A DNA stretch of 64,000 nucleotides from assembly GCA_910586725.1 (NCBI GenBank), contig CAJUJL010000010.1, positions 7,524 to 71,523 on the forward strand. Direction: 5' to 3'. Below, piece by piece: positions 44,953 through 53,617 of this stretch. Made by a program: the position numbers and the translations under genes. The first letter of the stretch is position 1, and each line of letters opens with the position of its first letter. The stretch comes from an uncultured Lachnospiraceae bacterium. GTDB taxonomy: Bacteria > Bacillota > Clostridia > Lachnospirales > Lachnospiraceae. The notes below the pieces were generated by a model, which saw only the letters and a list, made by a program, of their open reading frames with translations, did not search any database and was not told where the DNA came from.

Positions 44953-46482
44953 TTATTTCACGCACTCCACAAACCTTAAAAACGCCTCTCTGCCTTCCGG
45001 CGTACATTTATACACGCCGGCGTCTTCCAGTACTTCCGAAAATACCAGGCCGATTTCTTTTTGAACAATTTCCCCGATATTTTCTTTCGTCACGCCGTCA
45101 TACTTCGGCAAAAATTCGTCTGCCCAGTCTGCATGTTTCTCAAGAACTTCGTCTGCGCGAAGATCCGCGCCTGATAAAATCGCTTCCTGCAAAGCCGCCA
45201 TCTCATCCTTTAACCGGGCCGGGAGCACGGCAAGACCCATGACTTCAATCAGGCCGATATTTTCTTTCTTAATGTGATGCAGCTTCGCGTGCGGGTGGTA
45301 CAGCCCCATCGGATGCTCGTTTGTCGTAATGTTGTTGCGCAGTACCAGATCCAGTTCAAACATATCTCCGCGTTTTCTTGCAATCGGCGTAATCGTATTG
45401 TGCGGCTCGCCGTCCGTTTCTGCAAATATGTAAGCAGCCTCATCCGTATACCCTCTCCAGGCGAGAAGAATCCGATCCGCCAGCTCAATGATGCGGTCCT
45501 TATCCGCGCAGTCCAGACGAATCACAGACATCGGCCATTTTACAATTCCGGCCTTTACGTCTTCAAATCCGGCAAAAGAAATTTCTTTCTCCACCAAAGC
45601 TTTTGCCATGGCGAATTCGTAATGTCCTCCCTGGAAATGATCATGGCTTAAAATAGAGCCGCCCACAATCGGAAGATCTGCGTTCGAGCCTACAAAATAG
45701 TGCGGAAACTGCGCCACAAAATCCAAAAGCTTGCCAAACGTCGCCCGCTCAATCTTCATCGGCGTATGCAGAGAATTAAACACGATACAATGTTCATTGT
45801 AATATACATACGGAGAATACTGGAAAAACCAGTCGCTTTGATTGATGGTAACCGGAATAATCCGGTGATTTTGTCTTGCCGGATGGTTTACCCTGCCGGC
45901 ATATCCCTCGTTTTCCCTGCAAAGCAGACATTTCGGATAGCCGCTCTGTTTTGCAAGCTTTGCCGCGGCAATCGCTTTCGGGTCTTTTTCCGGTTTTGAC
46001 AAATTAACGGTAATGTCGAGCGTTCCATACTCCGTATCCGCCGTCCATTTCAAATCTTTCTGAATGCGGTATCTGCGGATATAATCCGTATCTCTGCTCA
46101 ACGTGTAAAAATAATCCGTCGCTTCTTTGGGATCTTTGGCGTATAAATCCTGAAACTTCCGAATCACCTCGCTTGGCCTTGGTACAAGCAGACTCATAAT
46201 CTTTGTATCAAACAAATCCCGGTATACGACGCCGTTTTCTTCCAAAATGCCTTTTTCATACGCATAATCCAGCATATCTTTTAAAATGCCCTCAAGCGAC
46301 GCCTCCGCCTCTTCCCTCGTCATTCTGCCGTTTGCCTCATGCGCCTCAAAAACCGAATCTTCCATTTCATCCAGGCGAAACAGCTCCAGCAGACAGTTGA
46401 TTGTAAAATGCCGATCCGCTTTCTCAATCAATCCGGTTGCCAGCGCATAATCCGTCAGATCTAAAATCCTCTCTAAAATCAT
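44953..46482 (-). CDS. galT: UDP-glucose:hexose-1-phosphate uridylyltransferase (Firmicute GalT2 type)
   Basis: 509 residues, the size of the Lactobacillus/clostridial GalT rather than the ~350-residue E. coli form. Exchanges UMP between UDP-glucose and galactose-1-phosphate in the Leloir pathway. Seen: CLLCRENEGYAGR, GSILSHDHFQGGHYEFAMAK and NEHPMGLYHPHAKLHHIKK. ATG 46482 behind GGAGAGG. No galK or galE nearby. Its promoter region holds three copies of ATTTTACAG. Confidence 0.93.
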   Translation of the reverse strand: MILERILDLTDYALATGLIEKADRHFTINCLLELFRLDEMEDSVFEAHEANGRMTREEAEASLEGILKDMLDYAYEKGILEENGVVYRDLFDTKIMSLLVPRPSEVIRKFQDLYAKDPKEATDYFYTLSRDTDYIRRYRIQKDLKWTADTEYGTLDITVNLSKPEKDPKAIAAAKLAKQSGYPKCLLCRENEGYAGRVNHPARQNHRIIPVTINQSDWFFQYSPYVYYNEHCIVFNSLHTPMKIERATFGKLLDFVAQFPHYFVGSNADLPIVGGSILSHDHFQGGHYEFAMAKALVEKEISFAGFEDVKAGIVKWPMSVIRLDCADKDRIIELADRILLAWRGYTDEAAYIFAETDGEPHNTITPIARKRGDMFELDLVLRNNITTNEHPMGLYHPHAKLHHIKKENIGLIEVMGLAVLPARLKDEMAALQEAILSGADLRADEVLEKHADWADEFLPKYDGVTKENIGEIVQKEIGLVFSEVLEDAGVYKCTPEGREAFLRFVECVK

Positions 46483-46500
46483 TTTAACCCCTCTCCTTCT

Positions 46501-46587
46501 CTGTAAAATCCATTGAAAATACTGTAAAATCACGTTTTCATCCTGATGTGTTTCTATTCTTTAGTATACTGTTTCAGGCTGTAAAAT
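46501..46587 (-). repeat. Three ATTTTACAG copies in the galT leader
   Basis: The minus strand carries ATTTTACAG at 46501-46509, 46522-46530 and 46579-46587. The last overlaps the spacer and -35 box of the galT promoter. Possible operator repeats; chance in AT-rich sequence is the alternative. Confidence 0.35.
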
Positions 46588-46591
46588 ACAA
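46563..46591 (-). promoter_or_regulatory. Promoter of galT
   Basis: Minus strand: TTGTAT (46586-46591), 17-bp spacer, TATACT (46563-46568). Confidence 0.55.
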
Positions 46592-46609
46592 TCTGTTTTC
46601 CGGATTTGT

Positions 46610-47893
46610 TTACTCTTCCAAAAGCTTTTCTATGCTGACAATTTTTACGCAGAGTACAAAAATATTTGCCGCCATTTCCAAATCTTCAATGCTTGGATAC
46701 GTCGGCGCAATCCGGATGATGGAATCTTTCGGATCCCTGCCGTATGGGAACGGAGCCCCCGCCGGCGTCATCACAACGCCCGCTTTTTTTGCCCGAAGCA
46801 CAATTTCTTTTGCGCAGCCAGAAAGCGCCTGATAACAGATAAAATAACCTCCCTTGGGGCAGTACCAGTTTCCTGCTCCAATATCTTCCAGCTCTTCTTT
46901 TAAAATGTTTAACACCATTTCAAATTTGGGCCGCAGGATGTCGGCGTGTTTTCTCATATGCTCCGTCATGCCGTGGATGTTTTTGAAAAATCTGACATGG
47001 CGCAGCTGATTTACTTTATCGTAACCGATGGTCTGAACGACCAGCTGCTTTTTAATGTCCTCCAGATTGTTTGCCGAAGTCGCAATCGCGGCTACGCCGG
47101 AACCCGGAAAACTGATTTTGGACGTGGAACAGAATTTATAGACCAGATCGGGATTTCCGGCGCGTTTGCATTCCGCAAAAATTTCCACCAGATTGTCCTG
47201 ATCAATATCGTAAAGATGATGAACGCCGTATGCGTTGTCCCAGTAAATACGGAAATCTTTTGCCGCCGGCTTTAACCTTGCGAAACGGCGCACCGTTTCA
47301 TCCGAATAGGTGATTCCCTGCGGATTGGAATATTTCGGCACGCACCAGATTCCTTTGACTGCGGCGTCGTTTGCCACCAGCTCTTCTACCATATCCATGT
47401 CCGGACCCGTTGGAAGCATCGGTATATTGATCATTTCAATCCCGAAATGCTCCGTAATGGCAAAATGTCTGTCATATCCCGGAACGGGGCATAAAAATTT
47501 CACCTTGTCCAGCTTGCACCAGGGTGTGCTTCCCATAACGCCGTGCGTCATAGAGCGGGAAATGGTATCGTACATAATATTCAAACTGGAATTTCCATAA
47601 ATAATGATATTATCCGGATGACACTCAATCATATCTCCAATCAGTACCTTTGCTTCGTGGATGCCGTCGAGTACGCCGTAATTTCTGCAGTCCGTCCCGT
47701 CTTCACAGGAGAGATCCTCTCCGCTGTGCAGCACGTCCATCATGCCCATGGAAAGATCCAGCTGCTCCGCAGAAGGCTTTCCTCTGGACATATCCAGCTG
47801 CAGCCCGCGCATCTGATATTTTCTGTACTCCTTTTCCAGATTTTTTTTCTCCTCCAGCAATTCTTCCTTAGTCATTTCCTGAAATGATTTCAT
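46610..47893 (-). CDS. Class I aminotransferase, aspartate-aminotransferase-like (subgroup Ic)
   Basis: 427 residues. PLP-dependent aminotransferase fold. Seen: GNSSLNIMYDTISRSM, VPKYSNPQGITYS, WDNAYGVHHLY, the PLP-lysine region FCSTSKISFPGSGVA, and IRIAPTYP with the substrate-carboxylate Arg. Resembles the MocR-like/subgroup Ic aspartate aminotransferases. Start ATG 47893 behind CAGGAGGAATT, overlapping the rarA stop (ATGA), so it is coupled to rarA. Amino-donor preference is inferred. Confidence 0.88.
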   Translation of the reverse strand: MKSFQEMTKEELLEEKKNLEKEYRKYQMRGLQLDMSRGKPSAEQLDLSMGMMDVLHSGEDLSCEDGTDCRNYGVLDGIHEAKVLIGDMIECHPDNIIIYGNSSLNIMYDTISRSMTHGVMGSTPWCKLDKVKFLCPVPGYDRHFAITEHFGIEMINIPMLPTGPDMDMVEELVANDAAVKGIWCVPKYSNPQGITYSDETVRRFARLKPAAKDFRIYWDNAYGVHHLYDIDQDNLVEIFAECKRAGNPDLVYKFCSTSKISFPGSGVAAIATSANNLEDIKKQLVVQTIGYDKVNQLRHVRFFKNIHGMTEHMRKHADILRPKFEMVLNILKEELEDIGAGNWYCPKGGYFICYQALSGCAKEIVLRAKKAGVVMTPAGAPFPYGRDPKDSIIRIAPTYPSIEDLEMAANIFVLCVKIVSIEKLLEE

Positions 47894-49221
47894 GTCAATT
47901 CCTCCTGATTCTTTATTTTGTCTAAGTATTCCATGACCTGTTTTTCATAGCCGATTCCGGTTGGCTCATAAAATTTTTCCTCCGTAAGGCCGTCCGGCAA
48001 ATACTGCTGCCGGACATAGTGCATGGGATAATTATGCGCATATTTATATCCGATTCCCCGCCCCAGCTTTTCGGACGATTTGTAATGGGCGTCCTTTAGA
48101 TGCGGCGGCACCTGTTCTGTCTTTGTCGTTCCAACGGTCTGATACGCTTTGTCAATTGCAAGCAGCGCCGTATTGCTCTTTGGCGCGGTCGCAATATAAG
48201 CCGCGGCCTCCGCCAGAGGAATCCTTGCTTCCGGCAATCCAATCCGTTCCACGGCAAGAGCCGCGGAGACAGCCACGTTTAACGCGTTTGGATCCGCCAT
48301 CCCGACGTCCTCCGCAGCGCAGATCATCATACGCCTTGCAATAAATTTCACGTCTTCTCCCGCGTAGAGCATTCTGGCCAGATAGTAAATGGCCGCGTCC
48401 GGGTCGGACCCCCGCATGCTCTTGATAAAAGCCGAAATTACGTCATAATGATTATCTCCGCTTTTATCATATTTTACTACTCGTTTCTGGATGCATTCCG
48501 ACGCAACGTCAAGCGTCACATGAATCGTTCCGTCCTCGCTTCTCTCCGTCGTCAATACGCCAAGCTCAATGGCGTTTAACGCCGCCCTTGCGTCGCCGTT
48601 GCTTATATCCGCCAGAAAATCAATCGCTTCTTCATCGGCCTTTACCTGGTATGCTCCCATGCCTTTTCTCTCATCCGTAACGGCGCGCTGCAAAAGCATT
48701 TTTATATCTTCTTTTGACAGCGGCTTTAACTCAAAAATAATTGACCGGGAAATCAGAGCCGGATTCACTTCGAAATAGGGGTTTTCTGTCGTCGCCCCCA
48801 CCAGAATGACCGTGCCGTCCTCCACAAACGGAAGCAAGTAGTCCTGCTGCCCTTTATTGAATCTGTGGATTTCGTCGATAAAAAGTATCGTCTTTTTCCC
48901 GTACATGCCGCGCAGATCTTTTGCTTTTTTTACCACGTCTTCCATGTCTTTTTTTCCTGCGGAAGTCGCGTTGATCTGGGTAAATTCCGCGCTCGTCGTA
49001 TTGGCGATTACTTTTGCGAGCGTCGTTTTCCCAGTTCCCGGCGGGCCGTAAAACAAGACCGAAGAAAGCTTGTCCGCTTTGATGGCGCGATAGAGCAGCT
49101 TATCTTTTCCAATGATATGACGCTGCCCCACGACCTCCTCTAACGCTGCCGGACGCATCCTGGAAGCTAACGGGGATTCCTTTTCTTTTTTCTGTTCTCT
49201 CACATAATCAAATAAATCCAA
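47890..49221 (-). CDS. rarA: Replication-associated recombination ATPase RarA/MgsA
   Basis: About 443 residues. AAA+ clamp-loader-like ATPase acting at stalled replication forks. Walker A GPPGTGKTTLA, Walker B ILFIDEIHRF, sensor VGATTENPYF, arginine finger in ISRSIIFEL, and a C-terminal MgsA tetramerisation domain (IRSMRGSDPDAAIYYLARML-like). The start chosen is TTG 49221 (MDLFDYVREQ...), nine bases after AGGAG; the ATG at 49230 abuts the AGGAG and is too close. Confidence 0.93.
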   Translation of the reverse strand: MDLFDYVREQKKEKESPLASRMRPAALEEVVGQRHIIGKDKLLYRAIKADKLSSVLFYGPPGTGKTTLAKVIANTTSAEFTQINATSAGKKDMEDVVKKAKDLRGMYGKKTILFIDEIHRFNKGQQDYLLPFVEDGTVILVGATTENPYFEVNPALISRSIIFELKPLSKEDIKMLLQRAVTDERKGMGAYQVKADEEAIDFLADISNGDARAALNAIELGVLTTERSEDGTIHVTLDVASECIQKRVVKYDKSGDNHYDVISAFIKSMRGSDPDAAIYYLARMLYAGEDVKFIARRMMICAAEDVGMADPNALNVAVSAALAVERIGLPEARIPLAEAAAYIATAPKSNTALLAIDKAYQTVGTTKTEQVPPHLKDAHYKSSEKLGRGIGYKYAHNYPMHYVRQQYLPDGLTEEKFYEPTGIGYEKQVMEYLDKIKNQEELT

Positions 49222-49363
49222 ATTTTTCATCTCCTGTATTTTAAGATACATGAATTTGCGCTATTTTACAAGTTTAAAATAGATGTATCGTCTGTTTCCT
49301 GACCGGTTCGGCGTATTGATATTTCCAATGGAAGAACGATGGGAGAACATAGCATAGCAGTTC

Positions 49364-49403
49364 GAAAAAACGGTACAGCCCTTGCAATATCAAGGCTATA
49401 CCG
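49364..49403 (-). terminator. Terminator after the Rpn-like nuclease gene
   Basis: Imperfect stem GGTATAGCCTTG / CAAGGGCTGTACC followed on the minus strand by GTTTTTTCG. Confidence 0.8.
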
Positions 49404-49471
49404 CCTAATCTGAAATTAACCCTTGTTTTATCAGAGCTTCGCAGAATATACGAAAAGATATATGCACACGT

Positions 49472-50260
49472 CTATACGGGTTGCAATTCTTTTTCCAATT
49501 CTAACACCTGCTCAAGAGCTAGTCCGGAATACAAAGCAATTTCCTTTGAAGACAATTTCCCTGCCTCTATCATTCTTAATGCAGATTGTCTTTTTTCCTG
49601 TTCTACACCCTGCTCATATTTCTCCTGATAATTCATCTGCAAAGTCATATAATCCAACCTCCATTTCTCATTCTTTCTGACAGACTGTACCGCCTCATCT
49701 AATTCTCTGGTAAAGTCATCCTTCGGCTCTTTACCGTCAATATAATCAAGCAGCTTTTTCATTTTCGGCGTAATATCGTCCATTGTACCCTTAGTATTTA
49801 AAATAATCTTCGTTGTATCATCTCCAAGACTTAAATCTGAATTTTGAATACAGCGATTTTCAAAAGTATAGATGTGCCTTCCCTCGCCAAACAAATCAAA
49901 AGTACATACAAAAATAACAAAACTTCGTTTCAAATCTTTGTAATTATCCCCTTTTTCCAAGATATTCAAGTCTATCATTCCCTGGTAATACCTTGTTCGC
50001 TTGGCAAGATTTCTATTTTCTGTTGTCTGCATTTCAATATTATAAACGGTTTCTTTTCCATCCTCTACATATATATCTAAGCGTACGCTTTTCGCATCTG
50101 CGGTAATATCTATTGTTTCCTGAGACTTCGGATATTCAATACGGAATATCTTGATGGCGAGTATCCGTTCTAAAAAAGGTTTGCAAAATTTCGGATTTCT
50201 CATGATGACACTAAACATAAAATCATCCTTGATTTGCAGTTCCTCAAAAATCTTCTCCAC
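49472..50260 (-). CDS. Rpn-like PD-(D/E)XK nuclease/transposase family protein
   Basis: 262 residues. Family hallmarks: LQIKDDFMFSVIMRNPKFCKPFLERIL at the N-terminus (quoted in two parts: KDDFMF and FLERIL), the nuclease core RLDIYVED...YNIEMQTTE, KRTRYYQGMIDLNIL and FVCTFDLFG. Rpn proteins cleave DNA and promote recA-independent recombination; some act in anti-phage defence. The start chosen is GTG 50260 behind AAAGGGG; an ATG at 50416 lies inside the AraC gene's 3' end and is rejected. The C-terminal helices (EQGVEQEKRQSALRMIEAG) are typical. Stand-alone gene with its own terminator. Confidence 0.88.
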   Translation of the reverse strand: MEKIFEELQIKDDFMFSVIMRNPKFCKPFLERILAIKIFRIEYPKSQETIDITADAKSVRLDIYVEDGKETVYNIEMQTTENRNLAKRTRYYQGMIDLNILEKGDNYKDLKRSFVIFVCTFDLFGEGRHIYTFENRCIQNSDLSLGDDTTKIILNTKGTMDDITPKMKKLLDYIDGKEPKDDFTRELDEAVQSVRKNEKWRLDYMTLQMNYQEKYEQGVEQEKRQSALRMIEAGKLSSKEIALYSGLALEQVLELEKELQPV

Positions 50261-50369
50261 GATAACAATTCCCCTTTTCTTTCTATTATAATATGTGCCG
50301 GTGCAGTTGACAAGGGCTGCTATTATCACTATATAAATTCTTGTATAAATTTTAACAATTTTCTGGAGT

Positions 50370-51266
50370 TTATTTTCTTTGTATGTTTGCCCGATGCTGA
50401 GACGGCGTGCATCCATAGACTTGCCGAAACGCCCGCGAAAAATAGCTCATTTCTAAAAAGCCGCACCGCCCGCCGATGTCAGAAACCGGATCTTTTGTAT
50501 TTTCCAGCAATTCGGCCGCGCACTGCAGACGATAGCTTTTCAGGTAAGCAATCGGCGTTACGCCTATCGTATTTCGAAAACAGCGCATGCACTCGCTCTC
50601 GCTGACGGAAACGCTTTCTGCAATCTGACGGACGCTAAGCGCTTCGTCAAAATGTTCCTGAATATATTTTAACATGATTTTCATGCGTTCATTTTGGCGA
50701 AGCGCTTTTTCTGACAGTCCGCTCTTTTTTCCGGACTGCTGCTTAAGCGTTAAAGACAGGCAGCGGGACAATGCGTTTCTGGCCACAATTTCATAGTCTT
50801 CTTTTTCCATGGCGCATGCTTCCCACACTGTCTGAATATGGGAAATCATCTCTTTTTGCCAGGGCGTGGACGGATCCAGATATATTCCGGAGATAGCGCG
50901 ATTGGAAATCACGGGCAGAACATATTTCTGCCAGAATACGCTGTCCATACTGCCGCCGACTAACCGGGGATGAAACACAATGGAACGCTCTTCTATTTCC
51001 ACTTTGGATGCTTTTTCCACGGCATGCAAAACTCCTGCGTTGATAAAACAGCCGCCTCCCTCCGTCACTTCCCGCTTTTCGGATCCAATTTGTATCAGAA
51101 CGCTGCCCTTTTTTACAAAAATGACTTCCAGCTCATCGTGCCAGTGCCAGGGGACGGGAACCGTCCCCGTATGATTCACATAGCACGCCACGGGAAACGC
51201 AAACGAGCCATGCTCCTTGATTTCTCTTTTCTTTTCATCTGTTATGCAGTCGCACAATCCAATCAT
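50370..51266 (-). CDS. AraC-family transcriptional regulator with cupin sensor
   Basis: 298 residues. N-terminal cupin (PWHWHDELEVIFVKKGS, about 42-60) and two C-terminal helix-turn-helix units (SVSESECMRCFRNTIG, DIGGRCGFLEMSYFSRAFRQ). The ATG at 51266 follows AAAGGAG. Divergent from the MATE exporter gene 143 bases away, whose expression it may control, probably in response to a small ligand. Confidence 0.92.
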   Translation of the reverse strand: MIGLCDCITDEKKREIKEHGSFAFPVACYVNHTGTVPVPWHWHDELEVIFVKKGSVLIQIGSEKREVTEGGGCFINAGVLHAVEKASKVEIEERSIVFHPRLVGGSMDSVFWQKYVLPVISNRAISGIYLDPSTPWQKEMISHIQTVWEACAMEKEDYEIVARNALSRCLSLTLKQQSGKKSGLSEKALRQNERMKIMLKYIQEHFDEALSVRQIAESVSVSESECMRCFRNTIGVTPIAYLKSYRLQCAAELLENTKDPVSDIGGRCGFLEMSYFSRAFRQVYGCTPSQHRANIQRK

Positions 51267-51408
51267 ATTGTCTCCTTTCCACATTTACTTCATGACTGTT
51301 TTGTACTATTATATGACAAAATAATTCTAAAAACCAGCCCTATATGATGATATAATCCCATTCAAAGCCGCCAAACAGAAACCGAAGCAAAGGAAAGGAG
51401 ATTCTGCC

Positions 51409-52761
51409 ATGAATCGGGAATTTTACAAAAAACTACTATGCCTTGTACTTCCAATCGCATTCCAGCAGTTTATGCTCTCGCTTGTCAGCGCGTCCGACGC
51501 CCTGATGCTTGGGATGATAAGCCAGGACGCTCTGGCGGCCGTATCTCTGGCCGGACAGATTACATTTGTATTCAACTTGTTTCTGTCGGCATTTTCTATG
51601 GGAACAAGCATGCTGGCCGCGCAGTATTGGGGCAAAAAAGACTATTTGTCTCTGGAAAAAATACTCGCGTTTGTACTTCGCGCCTCTCTGGCCGTTTCGT
51701 TTCTGTTTTTCGCGGGAACGCTGCTGATTCCAAGACATCTGATGTATATTTTTACATCCGATCCGGCGCTTATAAACGCAGGCGTTTCCTATTTACAGGC
51801 GTCTTCCGTTTCGTTTCTGATGTGCGGAATTTCACAGATTTATCTCTGTATGATGAAAAACAGCGGCCGCGCCATAAAAAGCGCCGTCATCAGCTCAACA
51901 GCCGTTGTTTTAAATATCATCTTAAACGCCGTATTTATTTTTGGCCTGGGAGCCATCCCCGCCATGGGAATCGCCGGAGCCGCTTTTGCAACGGTCATTG
52001 CCCGAACTGTCGAAACCGCCTGGTCGGTCATGGATTCTTCCAGAGAAAACAGCATTCGGCTCAACCTCCGCTTTTTCATCCATACGGACAAAGTTCTGGA
52101 AAAAACCTACTGGAAACACTCCCTGCCGATTCTTGGCAACCAGCTTGCCTGGGGATGCGGTTTTACAATGTATTCCGTAGTGATGGGACATATGGGAAGC
52201 GACGCCGTAGCGGCCAATTCCATCGCCAATATCACCAAAAGCCTGATGGTGTGCTTCTGTCTTGGCGTTGCAAACGGCGGCAGCATCATCGTGGGAAATG
52301 AGCTTGGAGCCGGAAACCTTGCGCTTGCAAAAGAATACGGCAGAAAACTCTGCCGCATGTCCGTTCTCTCCGGCGTCGTATCCGGAGGTCTCCTGTTGGC
52401 ATTCTCGCCTTTGATTCTGCATTTTACTTCGCTGAACAGCCAGGCGGAAGAATACTTAAAATGGATGTTTTGGATTTGTTCTTATTATTTAATCGGAAAA
52501 TCAATCAATTCGACAACGATTGGCGGCATTTTCAGCGCAGGAGGAGACACGCGCTTTGGCCTGATATGCGATGCCATAACGCTTTGGTGCATTACGGTTC
52601 CTTTGGGCTGCATCGCCGCTTTCGTTTTAAACTGGCCGGTGCTGGCCGTATACTTTGTCCTGAATTTAGATGAAATTGTAAAGCTTCCGGTCGTGTACAA
52701 ACATTATAAAGAATACCTCTGGGTCAAAGATCTGACCTGCAAAAAAACCGTGCGGTGTTAG
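51409..52761 (+). CDS. MATE-family multidrug/cation exporter
   Basis: 450 residues, twelve membrane segments. MATE features include QQFMLSLVSASDALMLG, an FSMGTSMLAAQYWG repeat-1 segment and GVANGGSIIVGNELGAG in the second half. Drives drug or metabolite efflux with Na+ or H+. Start behind AAAGGAGA. Converges on licT with only 4 bases between stops, and no terminator is visible there. Confidence 0.94.
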   Translation: MNREFYKKLLCLVLPIAFQQFMLSLVSASDALMLGMISQDALAAVSLAGQITFVFNLFLSAFSMGTSMLAAQYWGKKDYLSLEKILAFVLRASLAVSFLFFAGTLLIPRHLMYIFTSDPALINAGVSYLQASSVSFLMCGISQIYLCMMKNSGRAIKSAVISSTAVVLNIILNAVFIFGLGAIPAMGIAGAAFATVIARTVETAWSVMDSSRENSIRLNLRFFIHTDKVLEKTYWKHSLPILGNQLAWGCGFTMYSVVMGHMGSDAVAANSIANITKSLMVCFCLGVANGGSIIVGNELGAGNLALAKEYGRKLCRMSVLSGVVSGGLLLAFSPLILHFTSLNSQAEEYLKWMFWICSYYLIGKSINSTTIGGIFSAGGDTRFGLICDAITLWCITVPLGCIAAFVLNWPVLAVYFVLNLDEIVKLPVVYKHYKEYLWVKDLTCKKTVRC

Positions 52762-52765
52762 CGTA

Positions 52766-53590
52766 TCACTCTTCGGAAACCCGCTGGATATGCATGGCCA
52801 GATACCCGACTTCCACTTCGTCCAAAGGCTTTTTTAAATATTTTTCCAAATGCCCGCAAACGACGGAGGCCAGCCGAAAGGCCTCCGGGTATTTCACGGA
52901 CATATAGTCGTTCATATTTAAATTCAGTTTTTCGCCCTTAACCGCCCGGGCGGCCATATAGCGGACGTGGTTCATCAAACGGTTATAGGAAAGAGACATC
53001 ACATCAATGGACGCGCCCGTTTCCTCCTCTACCATCTGAATGCACTCCCGGACGGTGCGGGCAATCTGCATAGAAAGCGCCACGTTTTCATCCTCAATGG
53101 CCGAATGGATATGGAGCGCGATGTAGCCGACTTCATGCTCGTCAATTTCTACGCTAAGCCGTTCCTTTAAAATGGGACAGATAAGCTGCGCCGTCTTATA
53201 TTCCATATGAAACAGCGCGCGGATGTCCTCCGTCAGCGGATTGCTGATCTGCTCCTGATTTTGAATCCGCTTTACTGCAAATGCAATATGATCCGCCATA
53301 GGAAAAAGGATTGCCCAGTCAATTTTTCCGAAAATCCTTTCAGCCTCTTTTAGAATCTGCTGTGTGATTTCCAGAAAAACGGGATCGATGCTTTTGACAA
53401 GATCAAGCGCCAGGCCGCGCTGCGTTTTTTCCTGAAGCGAATAGATAGTTCCGTTCTCCGGAACTTCAATCCGCTCGCTGACTTTTCTCCCAAAGCCGAT
53501 TCCTTTTGCAATCAGAAGATACGCCTGATTATCTTCCATTCCGATCCCAATTACCGTATTGTGGTTTAACACCTTTTTCACTCTGAACAT
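52766..53590 (-). CDS. licT: BglG/LicT-family transcription antiterminator
   Basis: 274 residues: RNA-binding CAT domain (1-55; KVLNHNTVIG, LIAKGIGFGRK) and two PRD domains with phosphorylatable histidines (MADHIAFAVKR; HEVGYIALHIHSA; NHVRYMAAR; EVEVGYLAMHIQR). Non-phosphorylated or HPr-phosphorylated protein binds the RAT RNA hairpin and blocks the overlapping terminator. A RAT/terminator leader lies before ptsG (55857-55930), 27 bases upstream of which the licT gene is reached by read-through, so it should autoregulate with ptsG. Confidence 0.95.
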   Translation of the reverse strand: MFRVKKVLNHNTVIGIGMEDNQAYLLIAKGIGFGRKVSERIEVPENGTIYSLQEKTQRGLALDLVKSIDPVFLEITQQILKEAERIFGKIDWAILFPMADHIAFAVKRIQNQEQISNPLTEDIRALFHMEYKTAQLICPILKERLSVEIDEHEVGYIALHIHSAIEDENVALSMQIARTVRECIQMVEEETGASIDVMSLSYNRLMNHVRYMAARAVKGEKLNLNMNDYMSVKYPEAFRLASVVCGHLEKYLKKPLDEVEVGYLAMHIQRVSEE

Positions 53591-53617
53591 ATTCCAAATC
53601 CCCCGCAGATCTATTTC

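Noticed and set aside
51438..52301. A 287-codon frame inside the MATE exporter gene
   Set aside because: Same-strand shadow of a clear 12-helix MATE protein; its sequence is Arg/Gly-rich with no domain.
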